Shown here piece by piece: positions 1 to 9,492 of a stretch of 64,000 nucleotides of DNA; the first letter of the stretch is position 1, and the number at the start of each line of letters is the position of its first letter. The position numbers and the translations under genes were made by a program. The notes under the pieces are model-generated. The model made no database searches. It was not told the DNA's origin and saw only the letters and a program-made list of their open reading frames with translations. This stretch comes from Opeltia flavorubescens (Eukaryota; Ascomycota; Lecanoromycetes; Teloschistales; Teloschistaceae): NCBI GenBank assembly GCA_000442125.1, contig KE546975.1, forward strand, positions 124,001 through 188,000, in the 5' to 3' direction.

Positions 1-1
1 T

Positions 2-1018
2 CCCAATGACGCTGTTACTGCTTTACCCATGCAACAGACCAATGGCAATACCGCAACGGGACCAAATTCGCTCGGCGGACACGACTTCTTCCAGGACTTC
101 TCATACAATGCCACCGAGTGGATTCCAAGCACTGCCCAAGAACACAATATCATGTCCAATAATTCCTACAGAAGCTACTCGACATCGAACATCTCCGCTC
201 CAGCCGTCTATCAGGATCACACGGTATATCACCAAGATCCAAACGATTACTCAAGCACAAACTCCACAATGAGCGATTTGTTTCACCCCTGTGCGACAAC
301 GGCAACAACAACACCGGCTGAAAGTGTGAGTTCGGGACATACACCCAATCAACCCGCCGGCCTGTCCCGGAACCCTTCCCAAGACATCTTCACCCGCTTA
401 TCAAGCATCCAAATGGGATTGTGGAAGCGGAAGGACCACCACGGGCAGAATCACACTCACACCTCGCAAGATTACCCCGATGCAACCTCTTCAAATGGGA
501 GAATCGATGATTTCATCCAAACGGCATCGGACATCTGTAGTATTGCCGAAGCTGGCTGGAATCACCACAATGCAAGCTCCTCATCAACAAACGGGACATC
601 CTCACATGAAGACTGTGAAGTGTTCTATTTCCAGCTGATGATGTCAGTTTCGGCAGCTCTCGATATACTAAGCAATATCGAGGGGCAGCAGCAGCAGTCC
701 TCATCATCCGCATCCGGATCCGAAATACAAGAACAACATCAACAACAAAATAATTCACATCATCATCCCAATTTCATCCAAATGCGATCTTCATTCTTCA
801 TACTCTCATCCCTGCAAGGCAATGAGCATTTGAATATGCTTCTCACATTAACAACACTTGATTTCTACCTTGGGCAAATGGCAACTGTACTGTCCAAGGT
901 AGATATGGTTCCAAAAATCGATGGCTTACGCCAAGGTGTCGATGATGTGGTGAGGAGGATCCAGCAATTTCGACACTTTATATCAAATTCGCTGGGGGAG
1001 TTACGCGGAGGAGGGTGA
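2..1018 (+). CDS. C-terminal part of a probable fungal transcription regulator (5' end outside window)
   Basis: The frame is open from base 2 to a TGA at 1016-1018, so the gene starts upstream of the window; the first in-frame Met is at 29. The visible 339 residues are rich in Ser, Asn, His, Gln and Thr, with a poly-Gln/Ser stretch near 690-720, as in linker regions of fungal regulators. The C-terminal ~120 residues form hydrophobic helices (FILSSLQGNEHLNMLLTL, then LGQMATVLSKVDM), resembling the C-terminal half of AflR-like Zn2Cys6 proteins. The DNA-binding domain, if present, is not in the window, so the assignment is inference. Next to it, convergently, lies the FSH hydrolase. It could be another low-complexity nuclear protein. 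Confidence 0.5.
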   Translation, partial: PNDAVTALPMQQTNGNTATGPNSLGGHDFFQDFSYNATEWIPSTAQEHNIMSNNSYRSYSTSNISAPAVYQDHTVYHQDPNDYSSTNSTMSDLFHPCATTATTTPAESVSSGHTPNQPAGLSRNPSQDIFTRLSSIQMGLWKRKDHHGQNHTHTSQDYPDATSSNGRIDDFIQTASDICSIAEAGWNHHNASSSSTNGTSSHEDCEVFYFQLMMSVSAALDILSNIEGQQQQSSSSASGSEIQEQHQQQNNSHHHPNFIQMRSSFFILSSLQGNEHLNMLLTLTTLDFYLGQMATVLSKVDMVPKIDGLRQGVDDVVRRIQQFRHFISNSLGELRGGG

Positions 1019-1456
1019 TAAATAAAGTTGGTGTAGAACATAAATAGAGATATAAATGTGCATATGGGGCATATTTTGTAAGATTACTATGAAGTTCCTT
1101 CACATATCTCCACATATATCTTAAAATAAGTTTTTTTTCCACCCCGCTGGGTTCTTGTGCTATTGAACAAGACTCAGTTGTTGCCATAGGTTCACATGTA
1201 GATAAAGTCGTTGCATCGGCTTTGTTAAGGGCTAAATGAGGTGGTATGATGCATCCCATTGCAGCAAGACACGAGGCTGACCGATCCAATCCGATGCTAG
1301 CGTCTTACCACCAACATTGAGGCGTCTTCCAGAACAATTCTCTGCTCAAGGTCAGGATGCACACACACACCCAACTCTGAGATCTTTTAACATTTTATTC
1401 CTTATTTACATTTATTTTTTTCCAAATTCGACTAACATACACAAGAAAACCCCCCA
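1019..1456. other. 3' intergenic region, no gene seen
   Basis: Region between the convergent ends of the regulator and the FSH hydrolase. It is AT-rich with a poly-T run near 1131-1138 and a short CA repeat near 1361-1370. I see no supported ORF. Confidence 0.6.
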
Positions 1457-2296
1457 TCAACATTGAAACCTCACCTTCCCAACCGCCTCCTCCACCGCCC
1501 TACTCATCTTCCTCACCGCCCCGGCCTCCCTCACAACCTCATGCCCACCTCCATGATCCACCGTCACACTCCCCCACACACCCCCCAACTCCGCAAGCCA
1601 CATCCCCTGCTGGAAATAAGGATCTTTCTTCCCCACGATATTCACAGTGGGCACACCCATATGCAGTTTGCGCCCCAATCTTTGGTTGCCGGGGTGAAAG
1701 CGTCGAAGCATATGCATCCCATCTTCGAGACGGCCGGAGAAGCCCTGGGCGTGGAATTCCTGAATCACCGACTGCGCACCAGCGCTAGACTGCGGTATCT
1801 CGGTCTCGGTGTCAGATTCTGAGTCTGACGACTCCGGCGAAGAGGGTGCGGAGTCGAGGAAGCGGAGGCGCCCGCCGGGTGCTTTCCTAACAAGCACAGG
1901 CGGCGCATCAAGATCAAATGGCAAACTCGCACACAGGAAAATCGCCAATTGAAATAATGGTTCCGCAGAAGGGTCCTTTGCGCGCTGGAGCATTAGAGAG
2001 GAAGCTAGGGCCGCGCCTTGAGAGAAGCCTATAACGCCGTCGAAGGGACCTTCGTCTTCTATGAAGTCGAGGACTAGGTCGTGGGCGTCTGCGACGTGGG
2101 TGGTGGTGGGGAGGTGGTAGTAGCAGAGGTAGGGGCCTGGGTAGATGCTTCCGATGCCAGGGGCGGCGTCACATTCTACTTCGCCAGCGAGGTAGACGAA
2201 TTCGTGATGGCCGGATAGACTTGCTCGGAGGGGGGCGAGTTGTGCTTCGAGGATTTCGGGGTTTGTGCCCATGCCGTGGAGGCAGAGGAAACGCAT
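1457..2296 (-). CDS. FSH-family serine hydrolase (alpha/beta hydrolase)
   Basis: 279 residues, single exon, starting with the family-typical MRFLCLHGMGTN, whose LHG forms the oxyanion side. The nucleophile elbow is GFSQG with Ser92. The acid is probably Asp225 (GKKDPYF) and the base His252 (GGGHEV), so the triad is complete. FSH1-type hydrolases are cytosolic esterases/thioesterases; some act in polyketide or peptide clusters to release or trim products, others are housekeeping. An acidic Ser/Glu/Asp insert at residues 150-172 (SSPESSDSESDTETE) separates the core from the lid and is longer than usual. It diverges from the MFS transporter, suggesting shared control. Substrate is not deducible. 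Confidence 0.88.
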   Translation of the reverse strand: MRFLCLHGMGTNPEILEAQLAPLRASLSGHHEFVYLAGEVECDAAPGIGSIYPGPYLCYYHLPTTTHVADAHDLVLDFIEDEGPFDGVIGFSQGAALASSLMLQRAKDPSAEPLFQLAIFLCASLPFDLDAPPVLVRKAPGGRLRFLDSAPSSPESSDSESDTETEIPQSSAGAQSVIQEFHAQGFSGRLEDGMHMLRRFHPGNQRLGRKLHMGVPTVNIVGKKDPYFQQGMWLAELGGVWGSVTVDHGGGHEVVREAGAVRKMSRAVEEAVGKVRFQC

Positions 2297-3390
2297 GATG
2301 AGAGATGATGATTGGAGAAAGGGGTTTGGGGAACAGGCTTTAGTCTTCTCTAGTCAATAGAGAGATCTTGGGAAAAGGGACCTGATGAGAAGGGGGTGTT
2401 TGCGGAAAAACAGGTGTTGTTCTTCTCTGGTCGATGGAGATGGAAGATGGAAATCAACTGATGATCGAGGGAAGAGATTTGCGCTGTGATTTATGCTTGG
2501 AGAGCGGTCTTTCGGCTTTACGCTGTTGATCCACTCCACACTCCATGGTGAGAGCTATTTCCTTTCCTTCCTTCGTGACCCCTGCTTGTACGTCATCTGA
2601 AGTCGAGGTATCGAATGAACCCTTTCGTCATACTGCTTACCCGTGTGCGGCAAATGACACGGTTGAGGCGTCTCCACCACGTGCGAAATGCCGTGTCCCT
2701 GAAGCCTCACCCGGCGTCTTTAATTTCACATGGTCAATAATACCCGAATGTTCCGAAAAACATGGGATGCTAGGATGCTATGCTGGGATGCTCTACTAAG
2801 CAAGGATGTTAGGATGCCATAATCGCATGATGCATAAAATAGTCGCCGATTGGTCTGCCAAGCGATCGCTTACAGGTGGGGGGGATGAGAATCCTTCCAC
2901 CAACAAAGACACGGCAGGATCAGCCCCCCACTACCAACACGATCTCGGAGTTGTCGGGATTTCACCATCGCGACAATAGGTGTGCTGCATCGAATCTCAC
3001 CGAGATGGCAGTAGACCAAGACAGGGAATCGCCGCGACACACAACTCCTGCCGATCGATGACCTAAGATATGGTTGCATTGGGAACCTTAACTCGGGCAC
3101 AGCCTGTCAGCTTTTCACTTTCCACCTCCTTGCATCTCTACAACAACAACAACATCGTTCATACAGATTGGTCATAATACGAGATTGACTTATCTCAGAT
3201 CTTAGGAGTATCGGCATTGCATCATGCCGACCATTTACCCTGTCTGACTTTTTCATCATCGATTTCCTAATTCTGCCAGCCTTGTGGGCTATCTCTGCCG
3301 TCAAGCAGCTGTAGCTAAGCAAAGCGATGTATCGAGTTCAGAGCAGTTCAACACCACCTTCAACCTAATCGACGTACGCCGTCGCTCAAG
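2297..3390. promoter_or_regulatory. Shared divergent promoter of the FSH hydrolase and MFS transporter
   Basis: A 1094-base region between two divergent start codons. No convincing ORF lies in it. It holds the GGATG cluster at 2765-2816 and, near the MFS start, a CAACAACAACAACATC stretch typical of a fungal leader. Function as promoter is inferred from position. Confidence 0.5.
2765..2816 (+). repeat. Five GGATG(C/T) repeats in the divergent promoter
   Basis: GGATG occurs at 2765, 2773, 2786, 2804 and 2812, four times followed by C and once by T, all in one orientation within 52 bases. The spacing (8, 13, 18, 8) is not a simple tandem unit. It could be a binding-site cluster for a pathway regulator or a decayed minisatellite. 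Confidence 0.5.
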
Positions 3391-5959
3391 ATGGCCGACT
3401 CACATGAGGAGAGTGGTCGTCGACCAAGGAAGACACCGGAACCAGACGAAGTCTTGACAGGATGGCATTTTTGGCTGGTTATTCTCGCGTATGTTATTTT
3501 TTTCCCCTACGAAAAGTTCAGTGATCGATCTTTTCTGATGCGAATGTAGGTTATGTCTAGCACTGCTACTTTCGACGCTGGAAACAACCATCATCGCAAC
3601 AGCTTTGATCGATATTTCCTCAAGTTTGGGAGATTTCGGGAAGTCGAATTGGATTGTCATTGCCTATCTTTTGACATATACCGGTAAAGTCGCCGACTTC
3701 TTCTGGCTGTGAATTGACGAGAAGGGATGTCTAATGAGATGATGCTACCAGGCTTTCTCATCATCTTCACGAGATTGAGTGATATCTTTGGGAGGAAACT
3801 TGCTTTGCTATCTGCCATGACGCTCTTCACCGTCTTTTCTCTCGCCTGCGGTGTTGCGCAGACTATGGAGCAGCTGTATGCACTAAAACCCCGAATCTGT
3901 TCATGTCTAGACCTCCGCCTGACAGCACTTTAGTATCGTCTTTCGCGCGTTCCAAGGCATCGGTGGTTCAGGCATCTACGGCATGGTCATGGCAATCTCA
4001 CCAGAGATAACACCAGCAGCGAAATTCGGCCTCGTCTCTGGATGTATAAGCGCCGTCTTTGCTTCCTCGAGTATTCTTGGTCCCATCATTGGTGGTGCTA
4101 TTACTTCGACGACTACTTGGCGCTGGGTGTTTTATCTCAAGTAAGCTTGCGATACTCGCTCCCAAAAATCAAGATATGTACTTATGCGTGTAATCATAGT
4201 ATCCCAGCAGGAAGCATAGTAGGCTTTCTCCTCTTCTGGGAATTCCCCAGACACCGCAAATCAACGGATGGTGGCCCACGTCGACTTGCCCAGATCGATT
4301 GGCCTGGAGTCATTCTCTCACTGGCAGGCTCCATTGTTCTGGTCTTCCCGCTCGAACAGGGCGGAGTCGAGTATCCCTGGAGCAGCCCCATCATAATATC
4401 TACCTTCGTGGTCGGGGGAGTATCATGGCTCGTGTTTGCCATCTGGGAAACGTACTTGACTATGCAAGGCCAGAAAATCTCAATGTTGCCTGTGTTCCCC
4501 GTCGGATTGGCTACGCATCGGGTTGTCGGATCGGCGTTGCTGTATGTCTACCCACCATCTCTCCGGTCCCCTGCTCTGTACACTAGCGAAGATATGGAAA
4601 TAATCGCACTGCAGAAAGGGCTGACAGAACCGCGTGATAAAATATAGATCAGGCTTCCTCACAGGCTTCCCCTTCATGGTCATCATCATCTTCCTCCCCC
4701 AACGTTTCCAGATCGAAAACGGCCTCTCCCCCGTCGACGCCGGCGTGAAAATGCTCGCTCTCCTCCTAATGTCCGCTTTCGGCGCTGGTCTTGCAGGTTT
4801 CATCTGCAGCAAAAAGAACATCTCATTCTATCTCCTCGTTCTCTCCAACGTCCTGCAAATCATCGGCTTGGGACTATTATCCTCGGTCCCGAATTCGGAA
4901 ACCGTACTTGCGCGGCAGTATGGGTATCAGGTTATTCTTGGGCTGGGCTTTGGGCTGGGATTAAGTAGTTTGGTTATTGTAACGAGGGTGGAGGTTTCGG
5001 CTGCGGATTTGGGTACGTTGACTCCCCCTTTTCTCCTCATGCACCACATTATGCGCCCAACAAACAAAACTAACCAAATTATCCCAAACAGCCGTAACAA
5101 TGGGCGCCATAACCCAAGTCCGCGTCCTCGGCGGCGTCGTCGGCATCGCCATCGCACAAGTCATCCTCTCCTCCTCCGTCCGCTCAGACCTCCCTGCAAT
5201 CCTCACCCCCACACAAATCACACTCGTCCAAGCCGACGCCTCCAGCATTTCCACCCTCGAACCCGCGCAAATCTTCGCCGTGAGAAAAGTCTACGGGGAT
5301 GCGTTCAATCAGCAAACAAGAATGGTCATGTATTTCGCGTGTGCGAGTTTATTCGTCAGTCTCTTCGCCTGGAGGAGGGAGTTGAGGAGTTTTGCCGACG
5401 CTGGCAGGGTGGGAGATGATAAGAGGTTGAGTGTTATGAGTAGTGGTAGTAGTAGCGGTGGAGGTGGTGGTGACAAGAGAGCTGTGAACAGATTGAGTGT
5501 TCTGAGCGCCAGTAGCGGCGTCGGTCAGAAAGCTGTGAACAGACTAAGTGTGATGAGTGGAGAGGGGATCATGATTGGTGGAGGCGTCGCCGGAGCCAGA
5601 CCAATAGATGGGCGCGGAGTCAGAGCCAGCGATCGAGCGAGAGTTCCGAGCGGAGTTCGATGGTCAAGAGTAGGCAAGCACACGAGCTCCCCTAACGACG
5701 ATTTCGCCGACGATATTTCCTTGGTCAAGTATGTAAAACCCTTCTCTATTGTCAATCCGTTCTCCCATGCTGATATCAATTGCATAGTTCCCCATCCCAA
5801 ACCTCATTCTACAGCCAAAAAAGCAACACGAGCAGTATGCCGCAGAGACCGGAAGATTCACATAGTGTTTTCGGGGAAGGAAGGGGAGGGATGCCGCATC
5901 TTGTTGTTGATATCAATCAATCTGACCTGAGGGTTGACTTTATGAGAAGATATCCTTGA
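3391..5959 (+). CDS. MFS drug/metabolite exporter, probable 14-helix type
   Basis: Eight exons: 3391-3488, 3550-3683, 3752-3875, 3934-4140, 4200-4541, 4648-5012, 5092-5728, 5788-5959. All introns are GT-AG and every junction keeps frame and family motifs. The protein starts MADSHEESGRRPRKTPEPDE and enters the membrane at WHFWLVILALCLALLLSTLE. Motif A follows (RLSDIFGRK), then the helix-4 motif VFRAFQGIGGSG and GPIIGGAITSTTTWRWVF, the hallmark of proton-coupled drug:H+ antiporters. The N-terminal start ATG is the first in frame. The cytoplasmic C-tail carries three RLSV(M/L)S repeats (5420-5560) and ends DLRVDFMRRYP. It is divergent from the FSH hydrolase, so export of a product processed by that enzyme is possible, but the substrate is unknown. 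Confidence 0.9.
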
Positions 5960-6042
5960 TGAATTCGATATATTGGTATATAGACTTGATAGCACTGGCG
6001 TCATAGTATAAAGATTTACGTGTATAGGGATAATATACATAG

Positions 6043-6064
6043 TATAGCATAGCATAGCATAGCG
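6043..6064. repeat. TAGCA pentanucleotide microsatellite
   Basis: About four copies of a TAGCA unit directly downstream of the MFS gene. Probably just a simple repeat. Confidence 0.7.
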
Positions 6065-6317
6065 AGGCGTATATCGAAGCAAGGCAAGATCGATACATCC
6101 GTTCTCCTGTACCTGATTACTAGAACAGAACTTCACCGCACACATTCACACTCTCTCACTACCACGAAAACCTAGCGCTCGGGAAGATGGGATCCTATAC
6201 TAGTTGCCCTAGCACTGCTGAGTGGCATCGCCTTGACTTTGTGACGTCCCTAAAGATTAGCATAAAAAGATAAAGCCGGTAGTTACCATCATTGGGTCAG
6301 CGCTCAACTGCCTGATG

Positions 6318-6883
6318 GTTTGCGAAGGATTCGGCAGACTTCTCTACTTCCTGAAGCAGACTCCGAAGCAGATCCCTCGCGCCACATTTTGGCACATCAT
6401 CTGGTAACTGACCTTCTTCATCTCAGTCACACTTACTAGAATCTCGATTCGCCTTCTGCTCCTACGTATGTTCGGCGTTGATCGTACCAGGCGCTGGCTC
6501 CTCTGGGGTATCACTGGATCATCGTCGATCTGAGGATTTGGGGTATGACCGAGAACCTGATTGGAATTATTGCCGCTTCGATCCCGACGCTGAAACCGCT
6601 TTATGTCAAGCAATTGGGGTCCCGTTATTCTCCTTAGAGTAGGCAGCGGAGCAGCAGTAAGGATTATGCTGCTGCTCAGAGTGATGGTGCGGATCCATTG
6701 CAGCGACAGCATGTTCGTAAACCTGAGGGTCCGTATGCTACAAACTTGAATACTGCGACGGCTTCGACGGAGATACAGTCTCTCGAACTGGGCTATGGGG
6801 GGTTTGTTGATAAGCGTGGTGATCAGATTCGAATACGAATTAACGTTGAGCTGGATGGTCACCATGATGGGAGGCCCAGGTGA
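6318..6883 (+). pseudogene. Decayed rhodopsin-domain fungal integral membrane protein
   Basis: Plus-strand fragments match the 7-TM rhodopsin-like domain common in Pezizomycotina. First comes VCEGFGRLLYFLK from 6318, then LTFFISVTLTRISIRLLLLR after an in-frame TAA at about 6405. Then, in another frame near 6545, MTENLIGIIAASIPTLKPL, the diagnostic last-helix motif, and a Ser-rich C-tail ending at 6883. The first half is missing, and at least one stop plus one frame change interrupt the rest. An unrecognised intron could explain the frame change but not the stop and the missing N-terminus. A 173-residue frame on the other strand is a shadow. Confidence 0.6.
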
Positions 6884-7349
6884 GAAAGGCTGAACCAGGT
6901 CATTTCAGTGTTTGATCTTCAGCTCAGAGTTCGCACGGCACAGCATTGGAGCATGCGGAGACGACAGTAATGTGTGAGCCATGAGTGGATTAGAGTGATT
7001 GATGTCAATCTCAGATTACCCCGTGTTTGGATAATGCAGTCGCCAAGTCCATGTAGCATCAGCTACCAAGTATCCTACAGAAAAAGCATCAAAGTCCCAA
7101 TCCACCAGATATCAATTGGATAACAATCCCCTCGAGGTCTCGATCCGTAAGAACTGTCATCGTCAGTATCAAAGCTGGATCCTTGGATTACCTGCTTACG
7201 TTGAAGTGATGGCGCTAGGATCTCAGAATGAGTCGAAGACCGAGTTCAATTGATCATCGTAGATCTCGATCCGTGCTGTTAAGGTAAGTAAGAACTAAAA
7301 AATTCAAGGTATTTGCATACCTTAGTATAAGCTCTTCCATCGGAAAACC
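6884..7349. other. Intergenic, no gene seen
   Basis: No ORF over 60 codons with recognisable features. It lies between the membrane-protein relic and the small Cys-containing gene's 3' end. Confidence 0.5.
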
Positions 7350-7583
7350 TCAAGAGGTTTGCACAGCTTTGTTCCACTTCCCATTCAACTTGATCCATGT
7401 ACCGTTGGCCTTACAGTCATCGCAGGGCTCACGTATGGTTGTCTTTCCCAAGTATGCATTTTTGACTGGGTCACACACTGACCCACGCTCTTCTGCTGGT
7501 TTGCAAATGGTAACAGGGGGGAGTACACCGTCCATGACATGTGTGCAGCGGTAATGGAATTGGGGAATTGTTTGCGAGCACAT
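7350..7583 (-). CDS. Small Cys-containing fungal protein (77 aa)
   Basis: The frame is open back to 7799, but I choose the internal ATG at 7583. The protein then begins MCSQTIPQFHYRC, matching a recurring fungal small-protein pattern: MC followed by an aromatic, Cys and His (here YRCTH). Six Cys occur, including a C-terminal CDDC and the spaced pair at IC and VC, so metal binding or disulfides are plausible. There is no signal peptide from this start. The residues encoded upstream of Met are hydrophobic and Leu-rich and look non-coding. It is divergent from the kinase-like gene 250 bases away. Function unknown. Confidence 0.45.
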   Translation of the reverse strand: MCSQTIPQFHYRCTHVMDGVLPPVTICKPAEERGSVCDPVKNAYLGKTTIREPCDDCKANGTWIKLNGKWNKAVQTS

Positions 7584-7835
7584 CTTGACGAAGTAAGAAG
7601 AGGTAACGATTGTAAGTGTAGGTAAGGTGATGCACTTGATTGACAAGGGAACGAATAAGGAGATGGGGTACAGATATAGCTTAGCGCTTAATGGGTGTAG
7701 CCTAGCGTCAAACGCGTCAATAAATTGTAAATTGATATTGATGTGGAAGTTCTCACTTAAAATATCAAAAGCTCTTCTAACACTCAAATACTGATTCATG
7801 CGGCCATAACGACAGGATCGCTCTGTTGAGCAAGC

Positions 7836-8780
7836 ATGCAGGACCAGTGCGCTGGACGGCGCCTTTCTTCCGTTGCGAGAACCCTATTCCCTTTCAAATG
7901 TTTGTCAGCTGACACAATGCTCGGCATGGGTGGTACTGCCTCGGTTCATCAGATAAATGAATTCGTCGTGCTCAAAACACCGCTGAAGTACACGGCTGGT
8001 CCAGATGGCGTTATCCCACTCCTAAGAGAATCACAGGAAGCAGAGGAATACCACGCGGAAGAAAAGCAATGGTACTCCATCCTTGACGCTCATCCTCATC
8101 CTCATATCCTCCAAAGCTTTTTGATGACGGCGGAAGGCATCTGGCTGCCTCGTATGCGCACTGATCTGGAACACCGGATTCTCGAGGAAGCCGAGGGACA
8201 GCCAATTGATCTTAGGACAAAATATCGTTGGACCAAAGAATTGGCTGCTGCGGCTGCCTTTCTCGAAAGCAATCAGCTCGCGCATTGCGATATCAGACCG
8301 CTCAACATCTTGCTTGACACAAGCGATCACGTCAAGCTTGGAGACTTTGACACCATCAGCCGTTATGGAGAGGTCCCTAATCTTGGTGTCGCGCCGGACT
8401 GGGTCTGGTACGATGAATGCTGTGGTCCAAGGCACGATCTCTTTGGTATCGGAAATACCCTCTGGCAGCTTTTCACAGGCAGAGAATATCAATGGGGAAC
8501 GCCTGAAGAACCTCGATTTCCACCCGACACCACTGGAATCCAGCTGGGAAGTATCATTTCGAAATGCTGGAATTCGAAGTACTCTTCCATCTCAGAACTT
8601 GTCAAGGAAGTCGATTTTCTCTATCTCGAGCTGGTGTATGGAGGTTTTGCGCGGGTCATTCATCGGGTCCCCTTGTTGCTGCCACTTCTTGGAGAGAGGA
8701 CTCCAAAGGCACTCAGTGAATCTGAACTCGCTCGCGGGCGAGCATCTATTGAGAAATTTCTACTTGATCAGAGTACATAG
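7836..8780 (+). CDS. Divergent protein kinase-like protein
   Basis: 314 residues in one exon. Visible kinase elements are a short glycine loop LGMGGTASV (29-37), the likely ATP-binding Lys47 in VVLK, a catalytic loop HCDIRPLNILL (150-160) with Asp152 and Asn157, and DFD at 170-172 in place of DFG. A C-lobe follows with DLFGIGNTLWQLFTGRE. HxD and the loop Asn are kept, so activity is possible. The third DFG residue is Asp and the activation segment is short (to VAPDWVWYDECCGPRHD), as in fungus-specific expanded kinase families. The start could instead be Met28 at 7917, directly before the glycine loop. Substrate unknown. Confidence 0.75.
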   Translation: MQDQCAGRRLSSVARTLFPFKCLSADTMLGMGGTASVHQINEFVVLKTPLKYTAGPDGVIPLLRESQEAEEYHAEEKQWYSILDAHPHPHILQSFLMTAEGIWLPRMRTDLEHRILEEAEGQPIDLRTKYRWTKELAAAAAFLESNQLAHCDIRPLNILLDTSDHVKLGDFDTISRYGEVPNLGVAPDWVWYDECCGPRHDLFGIGNTLWQLFTGREYQWGTPEEPRFPPDTTGIQLGSIISKCWNSKYSSISELVKEVDFLYLELVYGGFARVIHRVPLLLPLLGERTPKALSESELARGRASIEKFLLDQST

Positions 8781-9492
8781 ACAGACAAAAGTTGGCCAGA
8801 TCATCTTGGCATCAAATTCCCCATCTATGAATTCTTTACGCAATTGTCCATGTCCTGACCCGCCAATAACTCGAGTATAGGACCTGTTTGAACTTCTCGA
8901 AAATTGTTATCATGGCATGACTCGAATCAGACCTTCAATTCTCTATCTACAACCCTCAATTATCATTACTTAGCGTATGATATCTTCATTGCATGATTAG
9001 CCTTAGACATTGCAAATCTATCGCTCTACACATTTGGTCGTGTGTTCTAACGTAAGGTCATTGTCCTTTGTCCCATTACCTTTTAGGTAATAGCAAAGAA
9101 TTTATCATGTCTTTGTTGAATTGAGAAGCTATCACCATGGACGAAATCTTTGTTCTTGTTTGTTATAACGTTGCTCTTTCTTTCACAATGTCATTGTCCA
9201 AAGACACTGTGAAGCATCATGTGTGGAGAGATCCGGGGTAAGCAGCAGGTAAGCCGGGCTCGAGCATCTGTTTGCTCGTTACCTTTGTTCGCGGTTGACA
9301 TTGAGTAAGGTTGGCTATATATTTCATCCTATCATGTTACTACGCAGTCGTAAACACGATTTTATCTCATTCATTGCATCGAAGCGACTTTACCATACAA
9401 ATCCCACCATCAAAGGTTTCGCGCCGTTCAGAATCCCGGAGCATCACTAGACCTTATTTCTTATCTCGACGACACACTTGCAACCGCCGAAA
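8781..9492. other. Intergenic, probable promoter of the coiled-coil gene
   Basis: AT-rich, with no supported ORF. It includes the 3' region of the kinase-like gene and the leader of the gene at 9493. Confidence 0.5.

Noticed and set aside
6344-6865. 173-codon minus-strand frame
   Set aside because: It is antisense to the rhodopsin-domain relic, whose plus-strand motifs are recognisable; the minus product has no family features.
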